A stretch of DNA of 64,000 bases from Paralithodes platypus (Eukaryota > Arthropoda > Malacostraca > Decapoda > Lithodidae): contig CM064519.1 in assembly GCA_032716605.1 (NCBI GenBank), forward strand, positions 20,882,348 to 20,946,347, in the 5' to 3' direction. Each line of letters starts with the position of its first letter. Position 1 is the stretch's first letter. A model generated the notes under the pieces. It did no database searches and was not told where the DNA came from. It saw nothing but the letters and a program-made list of their open reading frames with translations. Of this stretch, positions 51,291 to 61,819 are shown one piece after another. The position numbers and the translations under genes were made by a program.

Positions 51291-52367
51291 AGATATGGAT
51301 TAGTACAAGCACAGGGTTAAGTTAGTTTTCTGTGGATCGGTGGCATAGCCTACATAGAAAAATGGGTTTTCATGGGGTAACAATTTTTGAGGCGGTTGTA
51401 CCGAGTTTGACCCGTAGCCAAACTCACGCGAAATTAATACGACGATATTGTCCGGCACGACAATTTCCTAAGTACAGGCCCGCATACGAAATTGGGGATG
51501 GTCTGGGGCTTTCTTAATCAACACAGTCACCGTGGACACACACGACGCGGGTATTATAGTTTATGTCATCTAAAATTAGGGGGCAGGGTTGATACATAAT
51601 TAAATACATGACTGACCTAATCACGATCTGATTGGTTTGAATGGAGACAAGGGTGTCTTTAGATCGCCGTCGTACCTACACAATGAAAGTAACATAGTCT
51701 GCATGCATGGTTGGTACCTTAATTAAATACATACTTAGTCGGTACATCAAGAATGTTCATTGTTAAAGTAATGTGGCTTGTATACTAGAAGGCTGTGATT
51801 GAGGAGATGTATACACATGTGGAGTTATGTGGAAGGAAGAAAAACGAAGTTGGTGTGTTGTGTGAGTGTCTTGGATGTGGGAACATACTACTTGTGGTCG
51901 ACGTGCCTTTGGGGCCTTTTGTTTTCCGGCCGTGTTGGGGTCGGTCCTTTGGTCCCGTCGTTTGAACCTAACATATTCGAAAGGTTGTGAGTATAACACC
52001 TTTGGTCGAAGTGTCTTTGGGATCTCTTGTTTTCCGGCCATGTCGGCTTCCTTTGATCCTGTGGGTGCGTACTTCTCTTTCCGGCTGCTGGGTCCTTTCG
52101 GCCCTGCCGGCTTCCGTTCCGGTTCTTGCGGAATTGTTACTGGGTTGTTGGTCGGGAGGGTGGTGGGGGGCATTCCTTTTGGTGGTATTTTACTTCCCTC
52201 CCCTTCGTTATAGGTTCGTCCCCGAGCCTCAAGGGTGAAGAAGAAAGAGAGTCCTTGGTGGTGTGTCATAGGTAGTGTATGTAGGAGTTTCCACTAATGG
52301 ATGGAGCGGGCATCCGGGGTTTTGAGGGGATCGATGATTACCTAAAGGAATGACGTAGTGGTGTTTA
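51291..52367. other. Repeat flank of the DIRS-A insertion; weak minus-strand ORF
   Basis: 51740-51830 resembles the ~880-bp repeat. A 168-codon minus-strand frame (51763-52269) is Pro/Lys-rich with a doubled segment (AGKQEIPKTLRPK; AGKQKAPKARRPQ), due to a ~115-bp tandem duplication at about 51895-52045. It has no recognised domain; it may be an ORF1-like remnant or chance. Confidence 0.4.
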
Positions 52368-52392
52368 TTTATTAGTGGCCCCTCCATCATTG

Positions 52393-52675
52393 ACGAATAT
52401 GCCTATTACATAAGGCATCCTCTTCAAACACTAATCCGCCGTAGTTTGAATCTACCGCGCAGAGCATTTAAAATCTGAGGAGCCTTCATCATGAGCGCAC
52501 GCGACCTCACTCATGGCTTCAGTCATTATGAATTGGGTTCTCACTACGAAAAAACTTCGTAAAATATAAAAACAAAAAGAAAATAAGAATAACTATCCAA
52601 TAAGCTTTCCATCATATCGTGGATGTACTTGTGTGGATCTTTGACCAGACGCTGATTCAGGCGTCATTCTTCCTT
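52393..52675 (+). repeat. DIRS-A left inverted terminal repeat
   Basis: GACGAATATGCCTATTACAT through GACGCTGATTCAGGCGTCATTC, inverse of 61467-61752; also present in the truncated copy at about 15606-15893. Confidence 0.93.
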
Positions 52676-54080
52676 CTCTGCTCTGCGATCAGCCGGCCCG
52701 GACGTGTCTCTCCACGCTCCGCTGGTTCCGCATTTGCTGCGTCCCTAGTGAGTTTTTTCTCATTTGTTTACTCCGGGATGTATCGAGTAAGGTTAGGATA
52801 TGCGTAGCAGGAGTGTCCTGGGCTGGTTGCCCGCAGTGCAGTGTATTTTGGGTCGTGTGTTTGGGGCATCTATTTCGGATGTACCCTCGTGGTCCTGTTG
52901 TGGACAGGTGAATTTGTTCATAGTTGAGTTAGCTTGGGATGCAGGCGGCTTTCATTACGCGATTATTTCTGCTGCCTTTTATCTTTCTGATGAGGTAGCG
53001 TTGCTTTGCTGACGTTCCCAGCGTATTTTTCTTCACTTAGTGAAGTTTTTTCTGGGTCCCGAGTCGGTCTTCCCTTGGTCGGAAGTATTTGCTACAGTGG
53101 TGTGTTGGCGGTGGTTCCTGTTGTTATATTTCCAGTGTTTTTTGTTTATATTTCAACATTTCTTGCGGCCTAGCCAGCCGCTCGTAGCTTTGCCACATGT
53201 ACAAGTGTTATTGATTTATTTTATAAATATGTCCTACTGTGTCATGTGTATCCGGGTTTAGTTGTGTATTGGCTAATTCCACGGACTCTGTTTGTTTCCT
53301 GGATTAGTTGTGTATTGGCTAATTCCACGGATTATATTTGTGGTCCCTAGGTTAGTCGTGCTTTGGCTATCTCTCGGGTCCTATGTGCGTTCAGATGGTG
53401 TCTGATCGGGGTGGGTTATTTTCCGGCGGGGTTTTCTCGGTTTCACCATGAAAACTCCGGCCGTGAGCCGTGTTTGGCCTCGCGTGGTTTCAAAACAGGC
53501 TGGTGTCCCCGGCGAGTTGGTGTCTGTGGCTCTCCAGGACTGCGTCTCTATGTTGGTGCCTGTTTCAGGCTCCCTATGATTCCCGGCGGATTAGCGGTAC
53601 CCATCTAACATTGTTCATGCGGACATATGTTATGTAGTTTTTCTACCCGGTTTTACAAACCAAAGGAAAAACCCTAGCTGTTGTTGTGGGCTTTCCTCCC
53701 CGGCATTCTTTTACAAAGAAGTGGGGATAGGAACTTATGGGGTTAACGTTTAAGACATCAGATCTCACCCGGCGGGTGTACCTTGTTAAGGTGGGATGAA
53801 CGAATTGGTAATTCAGTTTAGTTAACCGGTCCATTTTAGTGATACTATATGTATCGCCGCCCTCACTCATACGGCGATCGAAGGCTCAATTAGGGTTAAC
53901 GTATTTTTTCATAAGTTAGCCACACCCGGCGGGTGCTCCTGGGAGGGGGAAATACGGAATTTACAATTCAAGCTAGTTACCCAATTAATTGAGAGATACG
54001 GCTATGTATCGCTGCCTTCACCTTACGGTGATCTATGTGACAATTCATTAGAAGTCAGGTCTCGTATCAGCCTGCCCTGA

Positions 54081-54302
54081 GTGAGTTGCAGTTGGGATGT
54101 GTGTACATGCTTAGATTGATATGCAGAATAAATCGTAGGCAGTGTCCACTAACCTTTAACTGTCTTCGTGGTGCGATGTATAAGGTGTTGATTTTCGGTG
54201 TGAGCATCCTGGGTTCGAATCCACGGACTGCCACATGTGTTTGTAAATTTCATTAATCGATTTTAGGAGTATGGTTGGTTGTTGGAAGGAACATAATAAT
54301 TG
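54081..54302 (+). repeat. tRNA-like SINE or duplicated unit, copy A
   Basis: 222 bp from GTGAGTTGCAGTTGGGATGT to GGTTGTTGGAAGGAAC. Its middle has a box-B-like GGGTTCGAATCC and a possible box A (TGGTGCGATGTATAAGG), with spacing near that of tRNA promoters. Copy B is at 54621-54853. No clear TSD. Confidence 0.6.
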
Positions 54303-54325
54303 ATATTGGTTCAGGAGTATTTTAT

Positions 54326-54563
54326 CGCTCGCTTGGTGTAGTGACTAGCGTCTCGGACTTCCACCCAGAAGGCCCGGGTTCGTGCCCACGCTCGGCGCAT
54401 TAAAGATTTTTCACAAGCACTGAGTCGTTACCATCCCTCATGAGCAAAGGGATGGGGTAGTAGTACAGGACCCCAATGGAAATACGCCTAATCGGCCTTA
54501 TTGAGCTATCCTTAGCTAGCTTAGCATGCGCTAGCTTTAAGAACTATTATTATTATTATTATT
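54326..54563 (+). mobile_element. tRNA-derived SINE with (ATT)n tail
   Basis: The 5' ~72 bp are tRNA-like: box A GCTTGGTGTAGTGACTAGCG, box B GGCCCGGGTTCGTGCCCAC. A body follows and the element ends in (ATT)6. Probably a tRNA-derived SINE, not a functional tRNA, since the cloverleaf is imperfect. TSD not identified. Confidence 0.8.
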
Positions 54564-54620
54564 CCCTAAGTGGTTAAGGCCCCATTAATTGCTCTTTCCA
54601 TTCACATATGCATAGCCTAC

Positions 54621-54853
54621 GTGAGTTGCAGTTGGGATGTGTGTACATGCTTAGATTGATATGCAGGATTCGAAGTTGCATAATAAATCGTAGGCAGTGT
54701 CCACCAACCTTTAACTGTCTTCGTGGTGCGATGTATAAGGTGTTGATTTTCGGTGTGAGCATCCTGGGTTCGAATCCACGGACTGCCACATGTGTTTGTA
54801 AATTTCATTAATCGATTTTAGGAGTATGGTTGGTTGTTGGAAGGAACACAATA
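54621..54853 (+). repeat. tRNA-like SINE or duplicated unit, copy B
   Basis: Almost identical to 54081-54302 but with 16 extra bases (GATTCGAAGTTGCATA) after ATATGCAG. Together the copies bracket the SINE at 54326-54563, so a duplication of the leader is an alternative to two insertions. Confidence 0.65.
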
Positions 54854-55223
54854 ATTAATCTGCTAGATAATTCAGGGGCCGGCGTCTTTGTGGGGGGTTG
54901 TTTTTCAAAAATTAATCTTGTAACAGTCACCGCCAGAAAGACTTTATAAACGCCATACTGGTCTTTTATATTATGTCAGAGGGTATTCTTAAACTTTCTT
55001 AAGACATGTCTAGATATTCGGATATCTTTATAGAACCCCGCCGCGTAACGAGCTGTAATCATTGTGAGATTACGTCTCGTTATCCGGCGGGTTATGAACA
55101 CTTGTATGCGATCATTTTGGGTTAACCTTATGAGCATTAATTCCTGGAAATTTTCCTTTTTTCCAGGGCTGGGCCCCGGCGGACCAATACAGACCCTGCA
55201 GTAAGTTCCCGCCAGTCTCTGTC

Positions 55224-57848
55224 ATGGCTACCTTCGCCCCAGTTTTTGCTATATGCATTAATCTAACCTGTGCCGGTGTCCCTCTTTTTGCGCACACTCT
55301 TTGTATCAGGTGTGTTAAATGTCTAGACCGTTCAAGAGGTCTGTGGGTGATGCGCAACTGTTCCTTTTGCTCCCAACTAAGTGTCAAAGTCCTCCAAGAT
55401 AATGATAAGACCGCAGCGGTTGCCTTACGAGAAGTTCGGCAACAAATGTCAGCGTATACTACGATTGTGGCTCATAAGTCACTTCAATGTGACAACGTCC
55501 CTCTTTGGGATAGGCTTCTTCTTGAGCACCCTCCCCCTAATAAATGTTCCTCTCGAGTAACTAGTCATAAGCCGGCGGAGACTGGACAGGGTTCTGTGTC
55601 ATCTCCTGCCCCTGCTACTTCGAAACGTCACCGTGAGCCTACACCCCCGGCGGCAGTCTCCTTGTCTCGGGCGAGATCTAGGTCTAGGTCACCCCTTAGA
55701 CACCAGCCACCCAGTCTTGCCTCTTCACCATCGAGTAAGAGGAGTAAGACAGAAAGTTCCACCAGTGGTCACGGCGATAAATCCTCCAAATCAAAGAGTA
55801 GTTCACGGTCACACCGCAGCCATAAATCTTCAAAAAAGGATTCCCATGATAGAAAGGCCTACCGACACTCACCAGTTTCTAGTGCTTCTCGTCATACCTC
55901 TACCCCAGACAGAGTTTGTGTTCGGTCTCAAGGGTCCAGTGTAGTACCTGTACCTAAAGATGATTTACCCATTAACATTTTAACCCTGGAGTTAGAGAGT
56001 TCAGAGGGCTCAGTGGTTGAGAGTGTTTCAGACTCCCACGGGAGTATAGGCCAAGGCCTAGGTGTTTGGCGATATTCTCGTCCGGGGCCTGACCACCCAC
56101 TTCCGGCTCAAACTATTCACACAGTGGCTGACGTCCACCGGGACGCGGCGATCCCTTCCTCTATTCCTAACTTATCTTGGCAACAAGATGGTACCCCAGC
56201 TTCGGCGGGATCTTCTCAGGAGGAACAGGATGACAAAGACGAGGTTTCGATTATATCGGATATGGAAGGGCAAGAGTCAGGTTCAGGCTTCGATGCCGCA
56301 CAAGATCTTAATGATTCACCAGTGAGTACATCATCAAATCAATTTGTCACTGCACAGGAAATTGATGGGCTACTTGTTAATGCTTTATCTAAAAAAATTG
56401 GCCAACAGCAGGAAACTCCCACAGTGGACTTGGGAGCTCCCACGACAAGCTCTACGGTACGGCCTCTGATGACTTCTATTGCTTTGACTCAGATCCCTCA
56501 GTCCCCCTCTATGTCACCATCGGTGGTTACTAGGCCTGCTACGGCGGCATTGACCACTTCGAATGTAAGGGTTATAACGGATGTCAATCCGCCCCCTCTA
56601 GACAGAGCGCCTCTCAAAAAGGTAGCTATGCCCTTGCTTTACGGACCAGACAAGTCATGGGTCCTTTTGAACCCCACTAAACCAGAGCTAGCCATACCTA
56701 CCTTGTCAGGGGAGCTCCCAGTGCCGCATGAGTGGGTCATCCAGGGCAATAAATCTAAGAAATTAAGGGCCTTGGATACTTTGGGGAATGTGCTAGATGT
56801 CAACATCAAGGCTATACCTAGTTATTATCACCAGGACTATTTTGTTTATACTGCTAAGCCTGCTTTACCCCCTGCCTCAGCTTCAAGATTGTTTTCTGAC
56901 TGGTCTAAGCATGATGGGTTTAATGACATTAAGACACTGTCAGCTCTCACTCCAGAACTCGATTTGCAAACCGTCACAGACGCGGCAGCTAATCCAGTCT
57001 TGAAGGTGGGGCAGTTGGGTCCAGGACCTTGGTTGGAATGGGAGACAGAGGCTCAAAACTTTGCGACCACATTTACTTCCAAAACTTCCCACCAGATCCC
57101 TCAAGATACTCATTCTTGGTTCTCCATGCCAGTGTGTTCTGCCGGCGGAGTCCCTTCAGCTTTGTTTGCTTTCTTAGCTGCCCCTAAAATTAATCTTTGT
57201 GAGCTAAAAGACCCTTTCACTACCCCTACCCCAACTCACCTAGACCGTGAATTTAGGCTACGGGGGAAAGCTTTTCGCCTGTTCTCTCAATACATAGTGT
57301 CTCAACAGGTAGCAAAGTCTTTGCTCCGGTCCACTCAGGCAATCGCAGACGCGGATGCCAGACGTTCGGTTGAATTGTCCCGGCGACTGCTTCTTCAGTC
57401 GTCAATCCAATCATTAGGTGACGTACGCACTGCCTTGCTTGAGGCGGTACGAGCGAGACAAGATCTCAGAATGTCCTTAGTCCGAAAACTGCCTGATCGC
57501 ATTGCGAATCAGGTGGTCATGTCACCAGTGCTCACTCCCTCTTTAATGTCCCCTGAAGTGTGGCGAACGGTTTTTAATATGGCTCAGGCCGTTAAACACA
57601 GTCCCACCCCTTCTAAGAAACCTGCCTTTAACTTCCCCAAACCCCGGCCAGTCGCTAAAGCTCAGCCGGGGGGATCTAAGCCCTTTCTTCCACCTAAGTC
57701 CTCCTCCACTCAAGGTCAGTTCAGGCATAGACAGGGTAGGTTTTCAGGTCAGAAAGGACGCGGCTATAATAAGCCAGGTCAGGGCCCGTCTTCTGCCAAC
57801 GCCAGCCAGCCGGCGAAGCGTCCACCACCGCCAACTCCACCACCATAA
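55224..57848 (+). CDS. DIRS-A ORF1, Gag-like protein with Arg/Ser-rich domain
   Basis: 874 intact codons from ATG 55224. N-terminus: Cys pairs (CIRCVKC, CSFCSQ) that could form a zinc site; residues ~150-230 are rich in Ser/Arg/Lys (SRARSRSRSPLR; SKSSSRSHRSHKSSKK), like an SR protein; the centre is low complexity; from ~460 a folded region (YGPDKSWVLLNPTKPELAIP; HQDYFVYTAKPALP; HSWFSMPVCSAGG) typical of DIRS ORF1, and a basic Gly-rich C-terminus. Probably binds element RNA (inference from position). The RT frame starts just downstream. Confidence 0.88.
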   Translation: MATFAPVFAICINLTCAGVPLFAHTLCIRCVKCLDRSRGLWVMRNCSFCSQLSVKVLQDNDKTAAVALREVRQQMSAYTTIVAHKSLQCDNVPLWDRLLLEHPPPNKCSSRVTSHKPAETGQGSVSSPAPATSKRHREPTPPAAVSLSRARSRSRSPLRHQPPSLASSPSSKRSKTESSTSGHGDKSSKSKSSSRSHRSHKSSKKDSHDRKAYRHSPVSSASRHTSTPDRVCVRSQGSSVVPVPKDDLPINILTLELESSEGSVVESVSDSHGSIGQGLGVWRYSRPGPDHPLPAQTIHTVADVHRDAAIPSSIPNLSWQQDGTPASAGSSQEEQDDKDEVSIISDMEGQESGSGFDAAQDLNDSPVSTSSNQFVTAQEIDGLLVNALSKKIGQQQETPTVDLGAPTTSSTVRPLMTSIALTQIPQSPSMSPSVVTRPATAALTTSNVRVITDVNPPPLDRAPLKKVAMPLLYGPDKSWVLLNPTKPELAIPTLSGELPVPHEWVIQGNKSKKLRALDTLGNVLDVNIKAIPSYYHQDYFVYTAKPALPPASASRLFSDWSKHDGFNDIKTLSALTPELDLQTVTDAAANPVLKVGQLGPGPWLEWETEAQNFATTFTSKTSHQIPQDTHSWFSMPVCSAGGVPSALFAFLAAPKINLCELKDPFTTPTPTHLDREFRLRGKAFRLFSQYIVSQQVAKSLLRSTQAIADADARRSVELSRRLLLQSSIQSLGDVRTALLEAVRARQDLRMSLVRKLPDRIANQVVMSPVLTPSLMSPEVWRTVFNMAQAVKHSPTPSKKPAFNFPKPRPVAKAQPGGSKPFLPPKSSSTQGQFRHRQGRFSGQKGRGYNKPGQGPSSANASQPAKRPPPPTPPP

Positions 57849-57899
57849 AAAAACTAAGGTCTCTCTCACTCCCGGTGCCAGTCTTAAGGCCGGCGGATC

Positions 57900-59780
57900 C
57901 GAGGGTAGTACAGCCGGCGAACCCTTGTCTGCTAACTGGGTCGTTCCGAACGTGTCACAAAGCATGGCCGGTAAACACTTGGGCACGGATGATGGCACGC
58001 AAGGGCATCACTTGGCAGTGGCTCCGGCGACCTCGCTTACGTCAGCCGACAACGGCGAATTTTGTTTCTTTAGAGGTGGAGTCACTGGTCCAGGAAATGA
58101 TTGCCAAGAATGTCATCATCCCGGTCCCCCCAAATTACCCTGTATTCACGTCCAAGCTCTTTTTGGTTCCCAAAAGGGACAGTGTTCAGATGAGACCGGT
58201 CGTCGACCTGTCTTATCTGAACCTAATTTACATTCACAACGAGTCATTCCGAATGTTAACAGTACACCAAATCAGGCTAACACTTCCGCCGGGAGGTTGG
58301 ATGTGTTCCCTAGACCTGACAGACGCTTATTGGCGTCGGTCAACAAAAGATTTCAAAGGTTTCTGGCCTTACGGATCAGGCACCAAAATTTTGTTTTTCA
58401 GAGGATGCCATTCGGTTTGAACCTGGCACCTCGAATATTCACGAAATTAGTCCGGCAAGCCCTGATGCCGTTGTTAAAGCAAGGAATCAGAGTTCTGTGG
58501 TACCTAGACGACTGGCTGGTGGTGGCAGAGACAGAGCAATTATGCATCAAACATGTCAACATAATTTTAACTCATGTCAAAGCTCTAGGGTTCAAGGTAA
58601 ATCTGATAAAGTCAAACCTTGTCCCCTCACGAGTAATTCAGTGGATAGGGCTGGTTTGGGACACAGCTGCTCTCACTCTGAGTCAGAGTGTGGACAATCG
58701 CAACAGGTTTCGCAGGAAACTGTTCATGTTTCTTCACAGTCTGACTACGACACGGAGGATCTGGGAGTCTCTGGTCGGCTCTCTCAACTGGATTCAACTA
58801 ACTGTAATGTTGGGCTGGTTGAAAGTAAAACGGTTAATATTGGAAGGCAACAAATATTTCCCACTCTTACCGGCGGGAAAATTATGGCCCATCCCAAAAT
58901 TAATCCACACCTTACTAGTGGTCAGGGCAAAGAGGGAAACGCTGCACTCAGTAATGTCATGGACCTCTCCTCCGCCAACGGTATGGGTATATACGGATGC
59001 GTCAGGCACGATAGGTTGGGGATTTCAGTCAAACCAGGGGCACCAGGGTCAGGGGCTTTGGTCCCACTTAGAAATCTCCCACATCAATGTCAAAGAATTA
59101 CTAGTCCCCTTGTATTTCCTTCAGGCTCACGGCTCTACTTTACGGGGCAAGTCGGTGGCCTTCAGAATGGACAATCTGAATGCAGTTCACTGTATTCAGA
59201 AACAGGGATCAACGAGATCAAAGAAGTTGCTAAACGTGTCGGAAGAGATTTTTACTCTAGCCAACAGGCTAGACATTTATCTTCACGCATCTTATCTCCC
59301 AGGCGTAGCAAACGTCTGGGCAGATGCTCTGTCCCGGAGACAGAGCACGACAGTAGAATGGGAGCTCAAGCAACCCATTTTCAACCTAATGATTGCAGAG
59401 CTCTACCACCCACAAGTGGATCTGTTTGCGTCCGAGGAGACTCACAAACTCCCTCTATACCTCACCCGCCGGACGGAAACGCCGGCAGGGGGGCCAGACG
59501 CCCTAGTGACAGACTGGAACAGATGGAGCTCCATCTATCTGTTTCCGCCGCCAGACGCGTCACTAATGTGCCACGTAGTGAACAAACTACGAGATTATCG
59601 AGGCTTAGTCTCGCTAATCGCGCCCCTGTGGCCGGCGCAGTTATGGTACCAGCAATTGAAGACATGGTGCCCGCACCCGGTGTCGCTCCCGGTCGAGTAT
59701 TTCCACTTAGACACGATTGGCAACCTAGCGACCTCGCTGACTTTTGCATTATGGACATTCAAGAGGCCAAGTGGCTAGCA
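57900..59780 (+). pseudogene. DIRS-A reverse transcriptase, RNase H and DIRS C-terminal region
   Basis: Frame 1 (57875-58330): VESLVQEMIAKNVIIPVP, FTSKLFLVPKRD, MRPVVDLSYLN, MCSLDLTDAYW (motif A). A one-base loss near 58330-58340 shifts to frame 2: VNKRFQRFLALRIRHQNFVF, MPFGLNLAPRIFTK, motif C YLDD at 58501-58512. RNase H: VYTDASGTIGWGF, INVKELLVPL, FRMDNLNAVH, VWADALSR. Then a DIRS-typical region (HPQVDLFASEETHKLPLY; LVTDWNRWSSIYLFPPPDA), the place of the methyltransferase-like domain. All catalytic residues are present; only the frameshift breaks it. Confidence 0.93.
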
Positions 59781-60727
59781 CCATATGGTAGAGATGTGAC
59801 CAATAAATTAATCAATCAATATACTCAGTCTACGAAACGACAGTATCAATCACATTGGCAAGCCTTTACTTCTTGGATCATTAGAACAGAACAGACTGTG
59901 CCCTCGGTTAGTTTTTAATTATTTGAATTATCTGTTTGAGCAGAAACGTTTATCTGTGGTAACGTTAAAAAATCACTTAACTGCGATTAGAGTGCCCTTT
60001 TTAGACCTTACAGGTCTCTCCATACCGGTGGCGGAGGAAACAGGTTTTATGAGAGCATGTTTTAAACTCCGCCCACCTCCCCGTCAGCTCATGCCTACTT
60101 GGTCTCTGGACAAGGCTTTGTCTTTACTTCACTCTCGTCTGTACCAAAATACTGCAGATTTTGCGTTACTCTTAAAAAAGGCTGTATTCCTTTTGGCTTT
60201 GGCCACCGGGAACAGAGTGTCTGAGCTGGCGGCGATGAGCAACACACCTAATTGCCTTAGGTTTGGTAGACTTAATGAATGTATTCACATTGCACCTTCC
60301 CCGGGATTTGTAGCCAAGAATGAGCACAGTGCACACGTGTTTTCTGAGTTCACTGTGCCGGCGTTAAGAAGGGGAAAGGTGCACCATAATCTATGTCCAG
60401 TGCAAGCTCTAACCAAAATATTTGAGAGTAGCTCCTCTAAACCCCCAAGGTGCTTTATGGGTAGCGAGTACGGGCAAACGCTTACTGAAACGGAGATTAG
60501 CTTCTCTTCTGGTCGAAGTCATTAAAGAGAGTAATCCCGGCGTTGTGGGTAGGGCCCACGATTTACGCAAATGGGCAGCCTCTTTACGTTTCTTGAAGAA
60601 CTTTTCAGTAGAAGATATTTCGTCCACACAGTTGTGGGCGTCTAATCATACGTTTTTGACTAGACACTTGTCAGTTGCTCTAGACAAACCTTCCTTACCA
60701 TGTATAGCTTTAAGGCAGAGGGTCTAG
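59746..60727 (+). pseudogene. DIRS-A tyrosine recombinase, frameshifted, catalytic Tyr replaced
   Basis: N-terminal arm-binding-like part in one frame (NQYTQSTKRQYQSHWQAF), a shift near 59905 into LNYLFEQKRLSVVTLKNHLT, the catalytic core with the first Arg in ATGNRVSELAAMS, a further shift near 60465, then HDLRKWAASL (His and second Arg). At the expected nucleophile, WASNHTFLTRHLS has CAC (His) at 60665-60667 in place of Tyr. Stop at 60725-60727. Such recombinases insert the DIRS circle without TSD. This copy is very likely inactive. Confidence 0.9.
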
Positions 60728-61299
60728 GTGGCCCTTCAGTCACTTTTGTTTACTTTCAAGGAGAAAAAGGGGGGGGGGTGCAGTCAGTGTAACATAGGAC
60801 ACCCTAGACCCCGCCGGAATGTAAGAGCTGTGATACAAATTATGGATAATGTGATATGAAAATTTCTCTATTCTATTCAGGGCGAAAAAATGTGCTAGTA
60901 CAATGTTAGTACAAACAACAGTGTTGTTATAATAGTTTTAGCTGTGAAAGCAATTTAGTTTAAACAGTGGAGATCGTTTGCAAAACATTTCCACGAATAT
61001 TATGGGGTTTATTATGTGCACATGTAAACTTATAGCTTGTTATTTTTGTCACCACTCGTTGAGTGGGGTGCCTTCGTAACTACAGATCTGTTCACAGAAT
61101 CTCCAGAGTTACCCTTTTTTACCAAGCAGGCTTCTTTGAAGCACGCACCTGCTTGAACCCCTTTTTTGTATTGATATGGGCTGCGCCATATTTAAATATA
61201 TTTTCAAAGTAAGAATACTATGTAGTTGTTTGATTATCTGCTTTTCTAGAGTTATGATATGATTACGAATGTCCCCCTCCAGTCTTAGAAATCAGGAAT
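60728..61299 (+). other. DIRS-A post-YR non-coding region
   Basis: A run of ten G (60769-60778), then sequence nearly identical to 14914-15407. No gene. The truncated copy begins exactly after this G run. Confidence 0.8.
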
Positions 61300-61395
61300 G
61301 TTCGTCAATGATGGATTAATAAATTATAGGTTTGACTCCTGTAAGGAGATAAAGAAAACCTAATAATTAGTAGTGGCCCCGTAATCATTGACGAC
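61300..61395 (+). repeat. DIRS-A internal complementary region
   Basis: Its inverse reads from the right end (CCTTACAGGAGTCAAACCTA TAAT) into the left end (TTATT..), joining the two termini as in a circle. This copy has lost about 14 bp (AGTGGCCCCTCC) compared with 15440-15475. Confidence 0.9.
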
Positions 61396-61466
61396 TGGGG
61401 CCCTCCCGACCATCCCCTTCCCATTCGTTGATGTATTAAGGATTTTGGTTTACTTGATATGTCAGT

Positions 61467-61752
61467 GAAGGAAGAATGACGCCTGAATCAGCGTCTGGTC
61501 AAAGATCCACACAAATACATCCACGATATGATGGAAAGCTTATTGGATAGTTATTCTTATTTTCTTTTTCTTTTTATATTTTACGAAGTTTTTTCGTAGT
61601 GAGAACCCAATTCATAATGACTGAAGCCATGAGTGAGGTCGCGTGCGCTCATGATGAAGGCTCCTCAGATTTTAAATGCTCTGCGCGGTAGATTCAAACT
61701 ATGGCGGATTAGTGTTTGAAGAGGATGCCTTATGTAATAGGCATGTTCGTCA
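61467..61752 (-). repeat. DIRS-A right inverted terminal repeat
   Basis: Inverse of 52393-52675; followed by the unique right extension to 61819 (TTACGGGGCCACTACTAAAT ATTAGG). Confidence 0.93.
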
Positions 61753-61819
61753 ATGATTACGGGGCCACTACTAAATATTAGGTTTTCTTTATCTCCTTAC
61801 AGGAGTCAAACCTATAATT

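Larger units (their letters stand above)
52676..55223 (+). promoter_or_regulatory. DIRS-A 5' leader, non-coding with tandem repeats and SINE insertions
   Basis: No coding domain. A ~45-bp unit (TTAGTTGTGTATTGGCTAAT TCCACGGA) is doubled at 53258-53330. A ~155-bp unit with CACCCGGCGGGTG is doubled at about 53768 and 53925, each with a GATACGGC/CGTATCGC..GGTGATC-like hairpin. Presumably holds the promoter (inference). SINE-like inserts lie at 54081-54853. Confidence 0.6.
52368..61819 (+). mobile_element. DIRS-type retroelement (DIRS-A), nearly full length
   Basis: 9.45 kb. ITRs at about 52393-52675 and 61467-61752, ICR at about 61300-61395, then the right end ACAGGAGTCAAACCTATAAT. Genes in DIRS order: ORF1 (Gag-like), RT-RNase H with the DIRS-specific C-terminal region, tyrosine recombinase. 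No TSD, as expected for recombinase-mediated insertion. At least three frameshifts and a replaced catalytic Tyr suggest this copy cannot move by itself. Confidence 0.93.

Noticed and set aside
53643..53870. 75-codon minus-strand ORF and other short frames in the DIRS-A leader
   Set aside because: No similarity to DIRS proteins and overlapping the diverged CACCCGGCGGGTG tandem units.
54326..54400. Functional tRNA gene
   Set aside because: Boxes A and B are present, but stems are imperfect and a body plus (ATT)n tail follow, which fits a SINE.
58497..59745. Long alternative plus-strand frame overlapping the DIRS RT
   Set aside because: It is the shadow frame of the RT-RNase H region; only its last part (from about 59746) is real recombinase sequence.
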